A stretch of 64,000 nt of DNA from Streptomyces sp. NRRL B-3428 (GTDB lineage Bacteria > Actinomycetota > Actinomycetes > Streptomycetales > Streptomycetaceae), in NCBI GenBank assembly GCA_000721375.1, contig JOGW01000012.1, forward strand, positions 372,001 to 436,000, in the 5' to 3' direction. A program made the translations under genes and the position numbers. This document shows, piece after piece, positions 25,063 through 33,798 of the stretch; within the stretch, counting starts at the first letter, position 1, and each line of letters starts with the position of its first letter. The notes under the pieces were generated by a model, which worked only from the letters and a program-made list of their open reading frames with translations, did not search any database and had not been told where the DNA came from.

Positions 25063-26493
25063 GTGGAGTGGTTCACGGCCCCCGACTACTGGCTCGCCCG
25101 CCTCGTCTTCCAGCGGGTGCTCGCCGCCGTGTATCTCCTGGCGTTCGTGGGCGCGGCCCTGCAGTTCCGTGCGCTGATCGGCGAGCGCGGCATGCTGCCG
25201 GTCCCGCACTTCGTGGCGCGCGTGGCGTTCCGGCAGGCGCCGAGCCTGTTCCAACTGCACTACTCGGACCGCCTGTTCGCGGCCGTCGCCTGGTCGGGCG
25301 CCGCGTGCTCCCTCGCGCTCCTGGCGGGCCTCGACGCCGAACTGCCGCTCTGGGCGGGGATGTTGCTGTGGCTGCTGCCCTGGCTGTTCTATCTCTCGAT
25401 CGTGAACGTGGGCCAGACCTGGTACGGCTTCGGCTGGGAGTCCCTGCTCCTGGAGGTCGGCTTCCTCGCGGTCCTTCTCGGCCCGCACGATCTCGCACCA
25501 CCCGTCCTTGTCCTCTTCCTCCTGCGCTGGGTGCTCTTCCGCGTCGAGTTCGGCGCGGGGCTGATCAAGATGCGAGGCGACGCGTGCTGGCGGAAGCTGA
25601 CCTGCCTCTACTACCACCACGAGACCCAGCCGATGCCGGGCCCGCTGAGCTGGTTCTTCCACCATCTGCCCAGGCCCTTGCACCGCGCGGAGGTCGCGGC
25701 GAACCACGTCACCCAACTTGCGCTGCCGTTCCTCCTGTTCACCCCGCAGCCGGTCGCGTCCTGCGCGGCGATCGTGATGGCGGTGACCCAGCTGTGGCTC
25801 GTCCTGTCGGGGAACTTCGCCTGGCTGAACTGGCTGACGATCGCCCTGGCCGTCTCCGCCATCGACTTCACGCCGCTGACGGGCGCTCCACCGGCGCTCG
25901 CCCGGCCGCCGCTCTGGTACGAGGTGCTCGTCATGTCCGTGGCGGCACTGATCCTGGTGCTCAGCTACCGCCCGGCGCGCAACCTGCTCTCCCGCCGCCA
26001 GATCATGAACTACTCCTTCGACCCGCTCCATCTGGTCAACACGTACGGCGCGTTCGGCACGGTGGGCCGGGTACGCCACGAGATCGCCGTCGAGGGCACC
26101 GACGAACTCGTACCGCTGCCGGACGGGACCGGCTGGAAGGAGTACGGCTTCCACGGAAAGCCCGGCAAAGCCACCCGGCTGCCGCGCCAGTTCGCCCCCT
26201 ATCACCTGCGGCTCGACTGGCTGATGTGGTTCGCGGCGCTCTCCCCCGCGTACGCCCGCAGCTGGTTCGGGCCGTTCGTGGAGCGGCTGCTCGACGGCGA
26301 CCGCGACACGCTCAGACTGCTGCGGCACAACCCCTTCCCGGACGCGCCGCCTCGTTTCGTACGGGCGCGGCTCTACCGCTACCGCTACACCAGCTGGGAC
26401 GAGCTGCGGGCGACGGGCGCATGGTGGCAGCGGACGTACGTCCGTGAGTTCCTGCCACCCACACGCCTGCAGGAGACGACCTCACGGCGCTGA
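25063..26493 (+). CDS. Lipase maturation factor (LMF1)-like membrane protein
   Basis: This 476-aa polytopic protein matches the lipase maturation factor family: QTWYGFGWESLLLEVGFLA, FGAGLIKMRGDACWR, HHETQPMPGPLSWFFHH, and NHVTQLALPFLLF followed by LSGNFAWLNWLTI. In animals LMF1 helps lipoprotein lipase fold in the ER; the bacterial role is unknown, with lipid- or lipoprotein-related export as a guess. The C-terminal soluble part (about 330-476) is the conserved LMF tail. The GTG start has only a close GGAG, so initiation is uncertain. It converges with the lactonase gene and overlaps its 3' end by 12 bp. Confidence 0.88.
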   Translation: MEWFTAPDYWLARLVFQRVLAAVYLLAFVGAALQFRALIGERGMLPVPHFVARVAFRQAPSLFQLHYSDRLFAAVAWSGAACSLALLAGLDAELPLWAGMLLWLLPWLFYLSIVNVGQTWYGFGWESLLLEVGFLAVLLGPHDLAPPVLVLFLLRWVLFRVEFGAGLIKMRGDACWRKLTCLYYHHETQPMPGPLSWFFHHLPRPLHRAEVAANHVTQLALPFLLFTPQPVASCAAIVMAVTQLWLVLSGNFAWLNWLTIALAVSAIDFTPLTGAPPALARPPLWYEVLVMSVAALILVLSYRPARNLLSRRQIMNYSFDPLHLVNTYGAFGTVGRVRHEIAVEGTDELVPLPDGTGWKEYGFHGKPGKATRLPRQFAPYHLRLDWLMWFAALSPAYARSWFGPFVERLLDGDRDTLRLLRHNPFPDAPPRFVRARLYRYRYTSWDELRATGAWWQRTYVREFLPPTRLQETTSRR

Positions 26494-27333
26494 GAGTCCG
26501 TACACCCGCCGGGCCGTCCCCTCGAAGATCTCCCGACGCTCGTCCGCGCCGAGACCGGAGGTCACCTCACGTGCGCTGTCGAGGACTTCCTCGTACGAGG
26601 CGGCAAGACGGCACACCGGCCAGTCCGAGCCGAACATCAGCCGCTCGGGACCGAAGGCGTCGAGCGCCACTTCCGCGTACGGACGCAGATCACGCACCGT
26701 CCACTGCGCCCAGTCCGCCTCGGTCACCAGCCCCGACAGCTTGGCGACGGTGTTCGGCAGCGCGGCGAGCGCCCGCACATGACCGGCCCATGGCTCCGGC
26801 GCACCGTCCGCGATGGGTGGTTTGCCGAGATGGTCGAGGACGAAGGTGAGTCCGGGCAGCACGGCAGCCGCCCGTACACAGGCCGGCAGCTGTTCGGGCT
26901 TCACCACCAGGTCGTACGCGAGCCCCGCCTCGGCGACCGCGGTGAGACCTCTTCGTACGTCCGCACGCAGCAGCCATTCCGGGTCGGGTTCACCCTGCAC
27001 CTGATGCCGGATGCCCACCAGGTGCTCGCCGCCGGGGAGTTCACGCAGTCGCGCCAGCTCCTGCGTGATACCGGGAGCGGTGAGGTCGGTCCAGCCGACG
27101 ACGCCCGCCACGAGATCGCTGTCGGCGGCGAGCGCCAGGAACTCCGGGGTCTCCTGCGCCTCCGTGATCGTCTGGACGAGGACGGTGGCGGTCACTCCCG
27201 CCGCCCGCGCCCGCGGCTCCAGGTCGGCGAGCGTGAAGTCGCGGCGGAGCGGCGCCAGTTCGGGGCCGGTGATCCAGTCCTGGTCGCGTACCGAGAGATC
27301 CCAGACGTGGTGGTGCGCGTCGATGATCGTCAC
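26482..27333 (-). CDS. Amidohydrolase, probable L-fuconolactonase
   Basis: This 283-aa amidohydrolase-2 protein has the metal/active-site signature IDAHHHVWDL at its start, FVLDHLGKPP in the middle and RLMFGSDWPVC near the end. That matches the sugar-lactone hydrolases of the L-fucose/L-galactose branch. It would open L-fucono-lactone to L-fuconate. The GTG start overlaps the mutarotase stop (GTGA); an ATG four codons earlier (27345) is also possible. It is the last gene of the five-gene fucose operon. Confidence 0.88.
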   Translation of the reverse strand: MTIIDAHHHVWDLSVRDQDWITGPELAPLRRDFTLADLEPRARAAGVTATVLVQTITEAQETPEFLALAADSDLVAGVVGWTDLTAPGITQELARLRELPGGEHLVGIRHQVQGEPDPEWLLRADVRRGLTAVAEAGLAYDLVVKPEQLPACVRAAAVLPGLTFVLDHLGKPPIADGAPEPWAGHVRALAALPNTVAKLSGLVTEADWAQWTVRDLRPYAEVALDAFGPERLMFGSDWPVCRLAASYEEVLDSAREVTSGLGADERREIFEGTARRVYGLSAP

Positions 27334-27644
27334 GGAAGTTCCCATACGACGGGCAGGGAGGCGTCCGAGCCGTCCGCCGAGTAGTCGTGGATCACGTCGA
27401 GGAGCTCGGCCATCCGCGCCTGCCAGGCGATGTTGACCGGGAGTTTCGCCAGGGCCGCGAGCAGCGCGCCGTAGTCCTCGCACTCCAGGAGGTGGAAGAG
27501 GTCGGTGCCGCTGCGCCAGATCGTCCACGACTGCGCGCCCGATGCCCGTATCGCGGCGACGAGTTCCTCCGGCACCTCGCGGTGCGCCGCCTCGTACTCC
27601 TCGATCCGGTCCGCGCGCACCCGCGTGTGCAGCGCGACCCTCAC
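27330..27644 (-). CDS. L-rhamnose/L-fucose mutarotase (RhaM-like)
   Basis: This 104-aa cytoplasmic protein has the size of RhaM (E. coli RhaM is also about 104 aa). The catalytic His21 is in EEYEAAHREVP, and SWTIWRSGTDLFHLLECED follows the RhaM fold. It interconverts the alpha and beta anomers of a 6-deoxy-L-sugar, feeding the dehydrogenase. It overlaps the aldo/keto reductase upstream (GTGA) and the lactonase downstream (GTGA). In this operon L-fucose is the more likely substrate than L-rhamnose. Confidence 0.9.
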   Translation of the reverse strand: MRVALHTRVRADRIEEYEAAHREVPEELVAAIRASGAQSWTIWRSGTDLFHLLECEDYGALLAALAKLPVNIAWQARMAELLDVIHDYSADGSDASLPVVWELP

Positions 27645-28639
27645 GCCGTCGCCTCCCCCGGCACCGGCACATCGGCCGCAAGGAGTCCCTCCGACTTGAG
27701 TGCGGCCCAGAACGCGGCGGGCACGGGAGTCGCGAATTGCCGTGCGGTGTCCCGTACTTGGTCCGCGGAACGCATCCCGACCAGAACGCTCGCCACCGCC
27801 GGATGCGCCAGCGGGAAGGCCAGCGCGGCGGCCCGCAGAGTTGTGCCGTGGTCTTCGGCGAGGGCCTTGATCCGCAGGGCGCGGTTCAGGAGGTCGTCGG
27901 GCGCCGTCGTGTAGTTGTACGTGGATCCGGGGCGAGGATCGGCGAGGACACCCGAGTTGTAGACGGCCGCGGCCACCACGCTCTTGCCGCGTGCCTGCGC
28001 CTCGGGGAGCAGGGCTTCGAGCGAGATCTGGTCGAGGAGGGTGTAGCGCCCGGCGGCCAGGACGACATCCGTGTCGGTGTCGGTGATGAAGCGGGTGAGC
28101 ATCTCGGCCTGGTTCATGCCGGCGCCTATCGCGCCGACCACGCCCTCGGACCGCAGTTTCTCCAGGGCCGGATAGCCCTCGCGGAACGCCCACTCCTCGT
28201 GGTCGTCCGGGTCGTGCAGATAGACGATGTCGACCCGGTCGAGGCCAAGGCGCTCCAGGCTGCCCTCGATGCTGCGCCGCACCCCGTCCTCGCTGAAGTC
28301 CCACACGCGACGGTGGGTGGCGGGCACGGCGAAGCCGCCGGCCGCGAGATCGTCGCCGCCTCCGTCGTAGGGCTCGAGAAGTCTGCCGACCTTGGTGGAG
28401 AGCGTGTAGCTGTGCCGGGGGCGCTCACGAAGGATCTCGCCGAGACGGCGCTCGGAGACGCCGAGGCCGTAGTGCGGGGCTGTGTCGTACGTACGGATGC
28501 CGGCGTCCCAGGCGGCCTGGACCGTCTCGTGGGCCTGCTCGTCGCTGACCGGTGCGAAGAGCGAGCCGATCGGTGCGGCGCCGAAGGAGAGACGCGATAC
28601 CAGGACGTCGGTGGCGGCGAGGGATGACGAGGTGATCAT
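27641..28639 (-). CDS. Aldo/keto reductase, probable L-fucose (D-threo-aldose) 1-dehydrogenase
   Basis: This 332-aa AKR enzyme has the full catalytic tetrad: Asp52 and Tyr57 in YDTAPHYGLG, Lys83 in STKVGR, and His142 in YLHDPDD. Members of this branch oxidise L-fucose, L-galactose or D-arabinose at C1 to the lactone with NAD(P)+. It sits between the SDR gene (ATGA overlap) and the mutarotase gene (GTGA overlap). Its likely product is the substrate of the amidohydrolase encoded two genes further on. Confidence 0.92.
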   Translation of the reverse strand: MITSSSLAATDVLVSRLSFGAAPIGSLFAPVSDEQAHETVQAAWDAGIRTYDTAPHYGLGVSERRLGEILRERPRHSYTLSTKVGRLLEPYDGGGDDLAAGGFAVPATHRRVWDFSEDGVRRSIEGSLERLGLDRVDIVYLHDPDDHEEWAFREGYPALEKLRSEGVVGAIGAGMNQAEMLTRFITDTDTDVVLAAGRYTLLDQISLEALLPEAQARGKSVVAAAVYNSGVLADPRPGSTYNYTTAPDDLLNRALRIKALAEDHGTTLRAAALAFPLAHPAVASVLVGMRSADQVRDTARQFATPVPAAFWAALKSEGLLAADVPVPGEATA

Positions 28640-29412
28640 GATGCCTCCGGACGGAGTCGAAGCCCCTGCATACCGCCGTCGACGGCGAGGGATGTGCCGG
28701 TGGTGGAGCCGGCCGCCGGACTCGCCAAGTAGGCGATGGCGGCGGCCACTTCGTAGGCCGTGACCAGCCGGCCGGTGGGCTGGCGTGCTGCGAGTGCGGC
28801 GCGTTCGGCGGACGGGTCATCGGCGGCGTCCAGGAGGCGGCCGACCCAAGGGGTGTCCACGGTGCCGGGGTTGACGCAGTTCACGCGGATGCCTTCGCGT
28901 ACATGGTCCGCGGCCATGGCGAGCGTCAGTGAGAGCACCGCGCCCTTGGAGGCGCTGTACAGCGCGCGCTGCGGCAGGCCCGCGGTGGCTGCTATGGAGC
29001 AGGTGTTGACGATCGCCGCACTCCTCGACGCCCGCAGATGGGGCAGAGCGGCACGCGTGGTGCGCACGACTCCGAGGACGTTCACGTCGAACACCTGCCG
29101 CCACTGGGCGTCGTCGTTGTCCTCGACCGTCCCCTGGGCGCCGATCCCCGCGTTGTTGACCAGGATGTCCAGGCCGCCCATCTCCTCGGCGGCCGCGGCC
29201 ACCGCTGCCCGGATCGAGGCGTCGTCCGTGACGTCCGCGCGCCGCGCGAGCAGCGGCTTGGCCACCGCCTCCGGATCGAGGTCGAGGACCGTGACCTGGG
29301 CGCCACGCGCCGCGAGGAGTTCCGCGGTCGCCCTGCCGATGCCCGAGGCGCCGCCCGTGACAAGCGCCTTGAGCCCTGCGAGGTCGGTCACCCCGCCGCT
29401 CCCTTCGGTCAT
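28636..29412 (-). CDS. SDR, probable 2-keto-3-deoxy-L-fuconate dehydrogenase
   Basis: This 258-aa short-chain dehydrogenase has a cofactor motif TGGASGIG, an NNAG motif (LVNNAGIG) and catalytic Ser plus YSASK. The adjacent L-fuconate dehydratase makes 2-keto-3-deoxy-L-fuconate, and SDRs of this kind oxidise it at C4 to the 2,4-diketo acid. The gene overlaps both neighbours by ATGA. The assignment rests on operon context, because SDR motifs alone do not fix the substrate. Confidence 0.88.
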   Translation of the reverse strand: MTEGSGGVTDLAGLKALVTGGASGIGRATAELLAARGAQVTVLDLDPEAVAKPLLARRADVTDDASIRAAVAAAAEEMGGLDILVNNAGIGAQGTVEDNDDAQWRQVFDVNVLGVVRTTRAALPHLRASRSAAIVNTCSIAATAGLPQRALYSASKGAVLSLTLAMAADHVREGIRVNCVNPGTVDTPWVGRLLDAADDPSAERAALAARQPTGRLVTAYEVAAAIAYLASPAAGSTTGTSLAVDGGMQGLRLRPEAS

Positions 29413-30779
29413 GCCGCTGCTCCCTTCCGCTGCACGAGATCATGGTTGTCCGGGTCCGGTGTGGGAAGGGCCTCGGCCCAGTAGACGCCGGACGGAAAGC
29501 GGTAGCGCTCCAGGGATTGCCGGTGCATCGCCGCGGAGAACCCCGGTGCGGCCGGTGCCACGTAGTGGCCGTCCCGGATCCGCACCGGGTCCTGGAAGTG
29601 CTCATGGAGGTGGTCGACGTACTCGATCATGCGGTCGTCCGTGGTGCCGGAGAGCGCCACGTAGTCGAACATGGCCAGATGCTGGACGAGTTCACACAGT
29701 CCGACCCCTCCCGCGTGCGGGCAGACGGGGACATCGAACTTGGCGGCGAGCAGCAGGATCGCCAGGTTCTCGTTGACGCCGCCGACGCGGGCCGCGTCCA
29801 GCTGCAGGACGTCGATCGCGCCTGCCTGCAGCAGCTGCTTGAAGACGATGCGGTTCTGCACGTGTTCGCCGGTCGCCACCTTGACCGGCGCCACGGACCG
29901 GCGGATCAGCGCGTGCCCCAGGACGTCGTCCGGGCTGGTGGGTTCCTCGATCCAGTACGGGTCGTACGGTGCGAGCGCCCTGGTCCAGGTGATCGCCTCG
30001 TCCACGTTCCAGCGCTGGTTGGCGTCGATGGCGATACGGAAGTCGCCGCCCACAGCCGCCCGCGCGGCGCGCATCCGACGCAGATCGTCGTCCAGGTCCG
30101 CACCGACCTTCAGCTTGATCTGCGTGAACCCCTCGGCGACGGCCTCGCGCGCGAGCCGGGTCAGCTTCTCGTCGGAGTAGCCGAGCCAGCCGGGTGAGGT
30201 GGTGTACGCCGGGTAGCCGCGCACCCTCAGCCGCGCCGCGCGCTGATCGGCATCCGTCCGGCACCGCTCCAGGAGGGCCAGCGCCTCATCAGGGGCGAGC
30301 ACGTCGGCGATGTAGCGGAAGTCGATCTGCGAGACCAGCCAGGCGGGTTCGGCGCGTGCGAGCAGCTGCCAGAGGGGCAGGCCGGCGCGCTTGGCGGCGA
30401 GATCCCAGACGGCGTTGACCACCGCGCCGATCGCCATATGCATGACGCCCTTCTCGGGGCCGAGCCAGCGCAGTTGGCTGTCGCCGATGAGGTCGCGGTT
30501 CAACGAGCCGGGATCCGCGCACAGTTGGTCGACCGGACGGCCGAGGACATGTGGGCGCAGGGCGTCGATGGCGGCGACCTGGACGTCGTTGCCGCGCCCG
30601 ATCGTGAAGGCGAACCCATGGCCCTCATGGCCGTCGCCCGCATCGGTGCGCAGCACCACATAGGCGGCGGAATAGTCCGGGTCGGGGTTCATGGCATCGG
30701 ATCCGTCGAGCGAGGTCGACGTCGGGAAACGGATGTCGTAGGTCTCGACTGCCGTGATACGTGCGGAAGTTGGCGCCAC
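29409..30779 (-). CDS. fucD: L-fuconate dehydratase (enolase superfamily)
   Basis: This 456-aa enolase-superfamily enzyme dehydrates L-fuconate to 2-keto-3-deoxy-L-fuconate. Catalytic residues are Lys222 and Lys224 (IKLKVG), metal ligands Asp252 (DANQRW), Glu278 (WIEEP) and Glu305 (ATGEHVQN), and His355 (PHAGGVG). From memory these are displaced by a constant +4 from those of the Xanthomonas enzyme (K220, D248, E274, E301, H351), so the identification is strong. The GTG start has a GAGAGAG purine run upstream. It is the first gene of the operon, divergent from the amidase gene across a 200-bp region with a palindromic operator candidate. Confidence 0.95.
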   Translation of the reverse strand: MAPTSARITAVETYDIRFPTSTSLDGSDAMNPDPDYSAAYVVLRTDAGDGHEGHGFAFTIGRGNDVQVAAIDALRPHVLGRPVDQLCADPGSLNRDLIGDSQLRWLGPEKGVMHMAIGAVVNAVWDLAAKRAGLPLWQLLARAEPAWLVSQIDFRYIADVLAPDEALALLERCRTDADQRAARLRVRGYPAYTTSPGWLGYSDEKLTRLAREAVAEGFTQIKLKVGADLDDDLRRMRAARAAVGGDFRIAIDANQRWNVDEAITWTRALAPYDPYWIEEPTSPDDVLGHALIRRSVAPVKVATGEHVQNRIVFKQLLQAGAIDVLQLDAARVGGVNENLAILLLAAKFDVPVCPHAGGVGLCELVQHLAMFDYVALSGTTDDRMIEYVDHLHEHFQDPVRIRDGHYVAPAAPGFSAAMHRQSLERYRFPSGVYWAEALPTPDPDNHDLVQRKGAAA

Positions 30780-30828
30780 GGCTCTCTCTCATGGTCAGGG
30801 GTAGCGGCCTGAAGGCAGCTTGAGTATT

Positions 30829-30901
30829 GATCGGATGTCTGCCACTGCGCAAGGCCTCAACTGTCCAAGCACTTGGACTTAACTCACCAAGAGATCCGAT
30901 C
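30829..30901. promoter_or_regulatory. Operator candidates between the fucose operon and the amidase gene
   Basis: A perfect 7+2+7 palindrome, gtccaagcacttggac, lies at 30863-30878. It is flanked by a second inverted pair, gatcggat (30829-30836) and atccgatc (30894-30901). The spacing places all three between the divergent starts at 30779 and 30980. Palindromes of this size are typical for GntR-, IclR- or LacI-type sugar regulators, but no regulator gene is next to the operon. Confidence 0.6.
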
Positions 30902-30979
30902 ATCGGCAGCGGGCTCGACGCGCGCGGCCGTACGCGGCACAGTGCTGACCTGAGGGGCCGAGATGATCGAGGAGCGCGC

Positions 30980-32320
30980 GTGACCAGCTGGGCAGGGCAG
31001 ACCGCCACGGAGATCGCCGCGGCGGTACGGGAGAAGAAGGTGTCACCGCGCGAGGTGGCCGAGGAGCATCTCGCACGGATCGAACTGCTCGACGCACGCG
31101 TCGGCGCCTTCCGTCGCGTGCGCGCACACGAGGCGCTCGCCGAGGCCGACGCGCTGGCCGACCGCCCGGATCTCACCGAACTCCCGCTCGCAGGCGTGCC
31201 GGTGGCGATCAAGGACAATCTGCCCGTACGCGGCGAGTCCTGCCGCAACGGGTCGGCGGCCACGCCCGACACACCCGCCACCGAGGACCATCCGACGGTG
31301 GCGCGACTGCGGGCGGCGGGCGCGATCGTGGTGGGTCTGACCAACGTTCCCGAGCTGTGCATCTTCGGTACGACGGAGGGTGTGCACGGAACGGCCCGCA
31401 ATCCGTGGGACACCTCGCGTACGGCCGGCGGATCCTCCGGTGGGAGCGCGGCCGCGGTGGCGGCGGGCATGGTGCCGCTCGCGCTCGGCAACGACGGGAT
31501 GGGTTCGCTGCGGATCCCGGCCGCCAACTGCGGGGTACTCGGCATCAAGCCGGGCGAGGGCGTGGTGCCGCGCGAGCTGGGCGGCGGCTGGTTCGGGCTC
31601 TCGGAGAACGGACCGCTGGCGACGACGGTCGCCGATGCCCGCCTGATGCTGTCGGTGCTGGCCGGTGCGCCGAAGCGGCCCGCCACCGAGGCGGCACCGC
31701 TGAGGATCGCGGTGTCCACCCGCAGCCCACTCGCAGGGGTCCCGATCACCAAGGCCTGGCGGACCGCGGCGCAGGAAGCCGGGAAGCTGCTGGCCCAGGC
31801 GGGTCATCAGGTGGAGTCGGCCGACCCGCCGTATCCCCTCTGGCTGGGTGTCTCCGCCCTCGCGCACTGGACGGCGGGCACCCACGTGGACGCACAGCAC
31901 CTCGACCCCGCGAAGCTGACCGGCCGCACCCGCCGGCATGCGGCGATCGGCCGGCGCTTCCACGCCAGGGTCGAGCGGGGCGAGGGCCGGGCACGACTCC
32001 GTACGCTCCTGGAGCCGTTCTTCGAGAGCCACGACATCCTGCTCACCCCGGCCCTCGCCCGCCGGGGCCCGGCCGCCGCGCCCTGGCACGAGCGGAGCTG
32101 GCTGCGGAACTTCACCACCAACACCCGCTACTCGCCGCTGACTCCACCCTGGAATCTCACGGGCTGGCCCGCCCTGTCGGTCCCGTTCGGTGTGCTGTCC
32201 ACGGGGGCGCCGTGCGCGGTGCAGCTCGTGGGCGCACCGGACCGCGAGAACGAACTCCTTGAGCTGGCGGGGGCTTTGGAGTCCCTGCGCCCCTGGCGTC
32301 GGCACGCACCCACGGCGTAG
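30980..32320 (+). CDS. Amidase (amidase-signature family)
   Basis: This 446-aa hydrolase of the Ser-cisSer-Lys class has the Lys in PVAIKDNLPV, the glycine/serine stretch AGGSSGGSAAAVAAG and the second signature part ALGNDGMGSLRIPA. In the last segment the usual GGGS is DGMGS, a mild deviation. Substrates range from fatty amides to aryl amides, and the motif does not decide. It could also be a GatA-like paralogue, but no gatB/gatC is nearby. The GTG start has GAGGAG 5 bp upstream. It is divergent from the fucose operon. Confidence 0.9.
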   Translation: MTSWAGQTATEIAAAVREKKVSPREVAEEHLARIELLDARVGAFRRVRAHEALAEADALADRPDLTELPLAGVPVAIKDNLPVRGESCRNGSAATPDTPATEDHPTVARLRAAGAIVVGLTNVPELCIFGTTEGVHGTARNPWDTSRTAGGSSGGSAAAVAAGMVPLALGNDGMGSLRIPAANCGVLGIKPGEGVVPRELGGGWFGLSENGPLATTVADARLMLSVLAGAPKRPATEAAPLRIAVSTRSPLAGVPITKAWRTAAQEAGKLLAQAGHQVESADPPYPLWLGVSALAHWTAGTHVDAQHLDPAKLTGRTRRHAAIGRRFHARVERGEGRARLRTLLEPFFESHDILLTPALARRGPAAAPWHERSWLRNFTTNTRYSPLTPPWNLTGWPALSVPFGVLSTGAPCAVQLVGAPDRENELLELAGALESLRPWRRHAPTA

Positions 32321-32358
32321 GACGCCTACCAGTTGGTGAACGCCCGGGCGCTCTCGCG

Positions 32359-32553
32359 GTGCCCGGTCCGGGCGCACACACCGTGCAGGTGTGCGCGCCC
32401 GAGACGCTGATGGACGTGGCGACGGAGGAACTGCCCCGGCGCCATCACGCCGGTGTCGAGGTGCGGCGGCCGCTGCCCGGCCGGAGTGCTCCGGTGGACA
32501 CCACGGCCGCCCGTGAGCTGCTGGGTTTCGAAGCCGAGTTCTTGGTGCCCTGA
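32359..32553 (+). pseudogene. Remnant: C-terminus of an NAD-dependent epimerase/dehydratase
   Basis: A 64-codon frame ends at a TGA (32551-32553). It contains VCAPETLMD and VEVRRPLPGRSAP followed by DTTAARELLGFEAEF. The segment DTTAARELLGFEAEF is the usual C-terminal end of sugar-nucleotide epimerase-like SDRs in Streptomyces. The Rossmann domain and catalytic part (about 200 residues) are absent and there is no good start or ribosome-binding site. It is read as the tail of a deleted gene. It follows the amidase directly. Confidence 0.6.
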
Positions 32554-32572
32554 GGCACCGCTGCCCGCCTGC

Positions 32573-32752
32573 TCAGTCGACGCTGGGCAGGATGTGCGGC
32601 TCGGCGAGGTCGTCCTCGTAGCCCGCGAGGCGGATCGGCGCCGACCGCGCCCACACCTCGAGGCTGCCCAGCTGGTCCCCGGGCCGGCGGCCGGCTCGGT
32701 CGCGCCGCTCCTTGGGGGACCTCTGCTCACTCTTGGACTTGTCTGGTGTCAC
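32573..32752 (-). CDS. Small conserved-looking hypothetical protein (59 aa)
   Basis: This is a short gene on the minus strand. A GTG at 32752 is preceded by AAGGAG with a 6-bp spacer, one of the best ribosome-binding sites in the window. The 59-aa product starts MTPDKSKSEQRSPKERRDR (basic and disordered). It then has LGSLEVWARSAPIRLAGYED and ends LAEPHILPSVD. The sequence is compositionally protein-like, with no frame competitor that has a start signal. No family is recognised; it could be a small regulator or nucleoid-associated peptide. A promoter would lie in the 427-bp region upstream. Confidence 0.7.
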   Translation of the reverse strand: MTPDKSKSEQRSPKERRDRAGRRPGDQLGSLEVWARSAPIRLAGYEDDLAEPHILPSVD

Positions 32753-33179
32753 CGCGCACTCCTTATGTGTCGGGTAACCCCGGGCCGAACCGACACCGCC
32801 CCGCTCCGGGGCGCCGCGGCCGCCCCTCGGGGCAACGTTCTGGCCAGTTCGGTCGCGGTGGCGCCGGTAACTCGTGCGGGACGCAGCCGTGGTGACCGGC
32901 TTGCCCCAGGACGGGCCAAGGGTGTTGGTGGAACCCGTTTTGGCGGCCCGTTCGGACCAGAGTACCCATATGAGCGCGGCCCCGCTCTATGGGGAGGTAA
33001 AGTCTCGGCACATCCCCGGGAAAACGGCACAAAGCGACTGGATCGCCATGCAATCCGACCGGGTCAGGATCTTCGCTGCGCGTGGTTAAGACCGTGTTGG
33101 TCTCATCGTCAGCCCGACCTGCTCTCCTGGCAGCGCACCACGGACCCCACCCGTGGTTCAGGACCGCAAGGAGCCGCAC
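32753..33179. other. 427-bp divergent intergenic region, 59-aa gene / HD-domain gene
   Basis: No gene with a start signal is visible. The middle (about 32930-33090) is less GC-rich than its surroundings and contains catatg near 32968. This is likely promoter territory for both flanking genes. I could not fix -35/-10 boxes with confidence. Confidence 0.5.
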
Positions 33180-33773
33180 ATGGAGTCGCGCACGCAGTCG
33201 CCCACGGTGACGGGCATCCGCACCGTCGATGCCCTCATGGAACTGCTCCATGCCTGCCGCGGCGCCTGGGACACCCCGGACCGCAGCGGCGACCCGGTCG
33301 ATCTGCACGATCACGCCCTGCAGACAGCCGCACTGCTGCGCCGCTCCCACCCCGCCGACAAGGAGTTGCAGATCGCGGGCCTGGTACACGACATAGGCCA
33401 TCTGCTGCGACCCGGCGACGACGCGGGCCATGCCGAGCACGCGGCCGACGCGGTGCGCCCGCTGCTCGGGCGGCGGGTGGCCGCACTCGTACGCCTGCAT
33501 GTCCCGGCCAAGCGCTATCTGGCCGCGACGGAGCCCGGACGCGCGCTGTCACCGCAGAGCGCGCTGACCATGCGCGCACAGGGCGGCCTGATGACCCGCG
33601 AGGAAGCGGCGCGGTTCGCGGCGGATCCGCACGCGGAGGACGCGATCACTCTGCGGCAGGCCGATGACGCCGGGAAGGTGATCGGTCTGGACGCGGGGGT
33701 GATGGAGGACTGGCGGCCGGTGCTTGAACTGGTGGCCGCGGCGGTCCGACCGTCGCGCGGGTCTCGCTCTTGA
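33180..33773 (+). CDS. HD-domain protein, resembles phosphonate-degradation HD oxygenases
   Basis: This 197-aa soluble protein has His45 in DLHDHALQTA, the His-Asp pair 70-71 in LVHDIGHLL, His84/His87, and His107 in VRLHVPAKRYL. The later segments LSPQSALTMRAQGG, PHAEDAITLRQADDAGKV and WRPVL follow the layout of the phosphonate-degradation HD-domain diiron oxygenases (PhnZ/TmpB-like). No phosphonate genes lie beside it, so the real substrate is unknown. The ATG has AAGGAG 6 bp upstream. An SDR gene follows 25 bp later and may work with it. Confidence 0.82.
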   Translation: MESRTQSPTVTGIRTVDALMELLHACRGAWDTPDRSGDPVDLHDHALQTAALLRRSHPADKELQIAGLVHDIGHLLRPGDDAGHAEHAADAVRPLLGRRVAALVRLHVPAKRYLAATEPGRALSPQSALTMRAQGGLMTREEAARFAADPHAEDAITLRQADDAGKVIGLDAGVMEDWRPVLELVAAAVRPSRGSRS

Positions 33774-33798
33774 CGCTCCGTCATGTCACCGTACGCGG

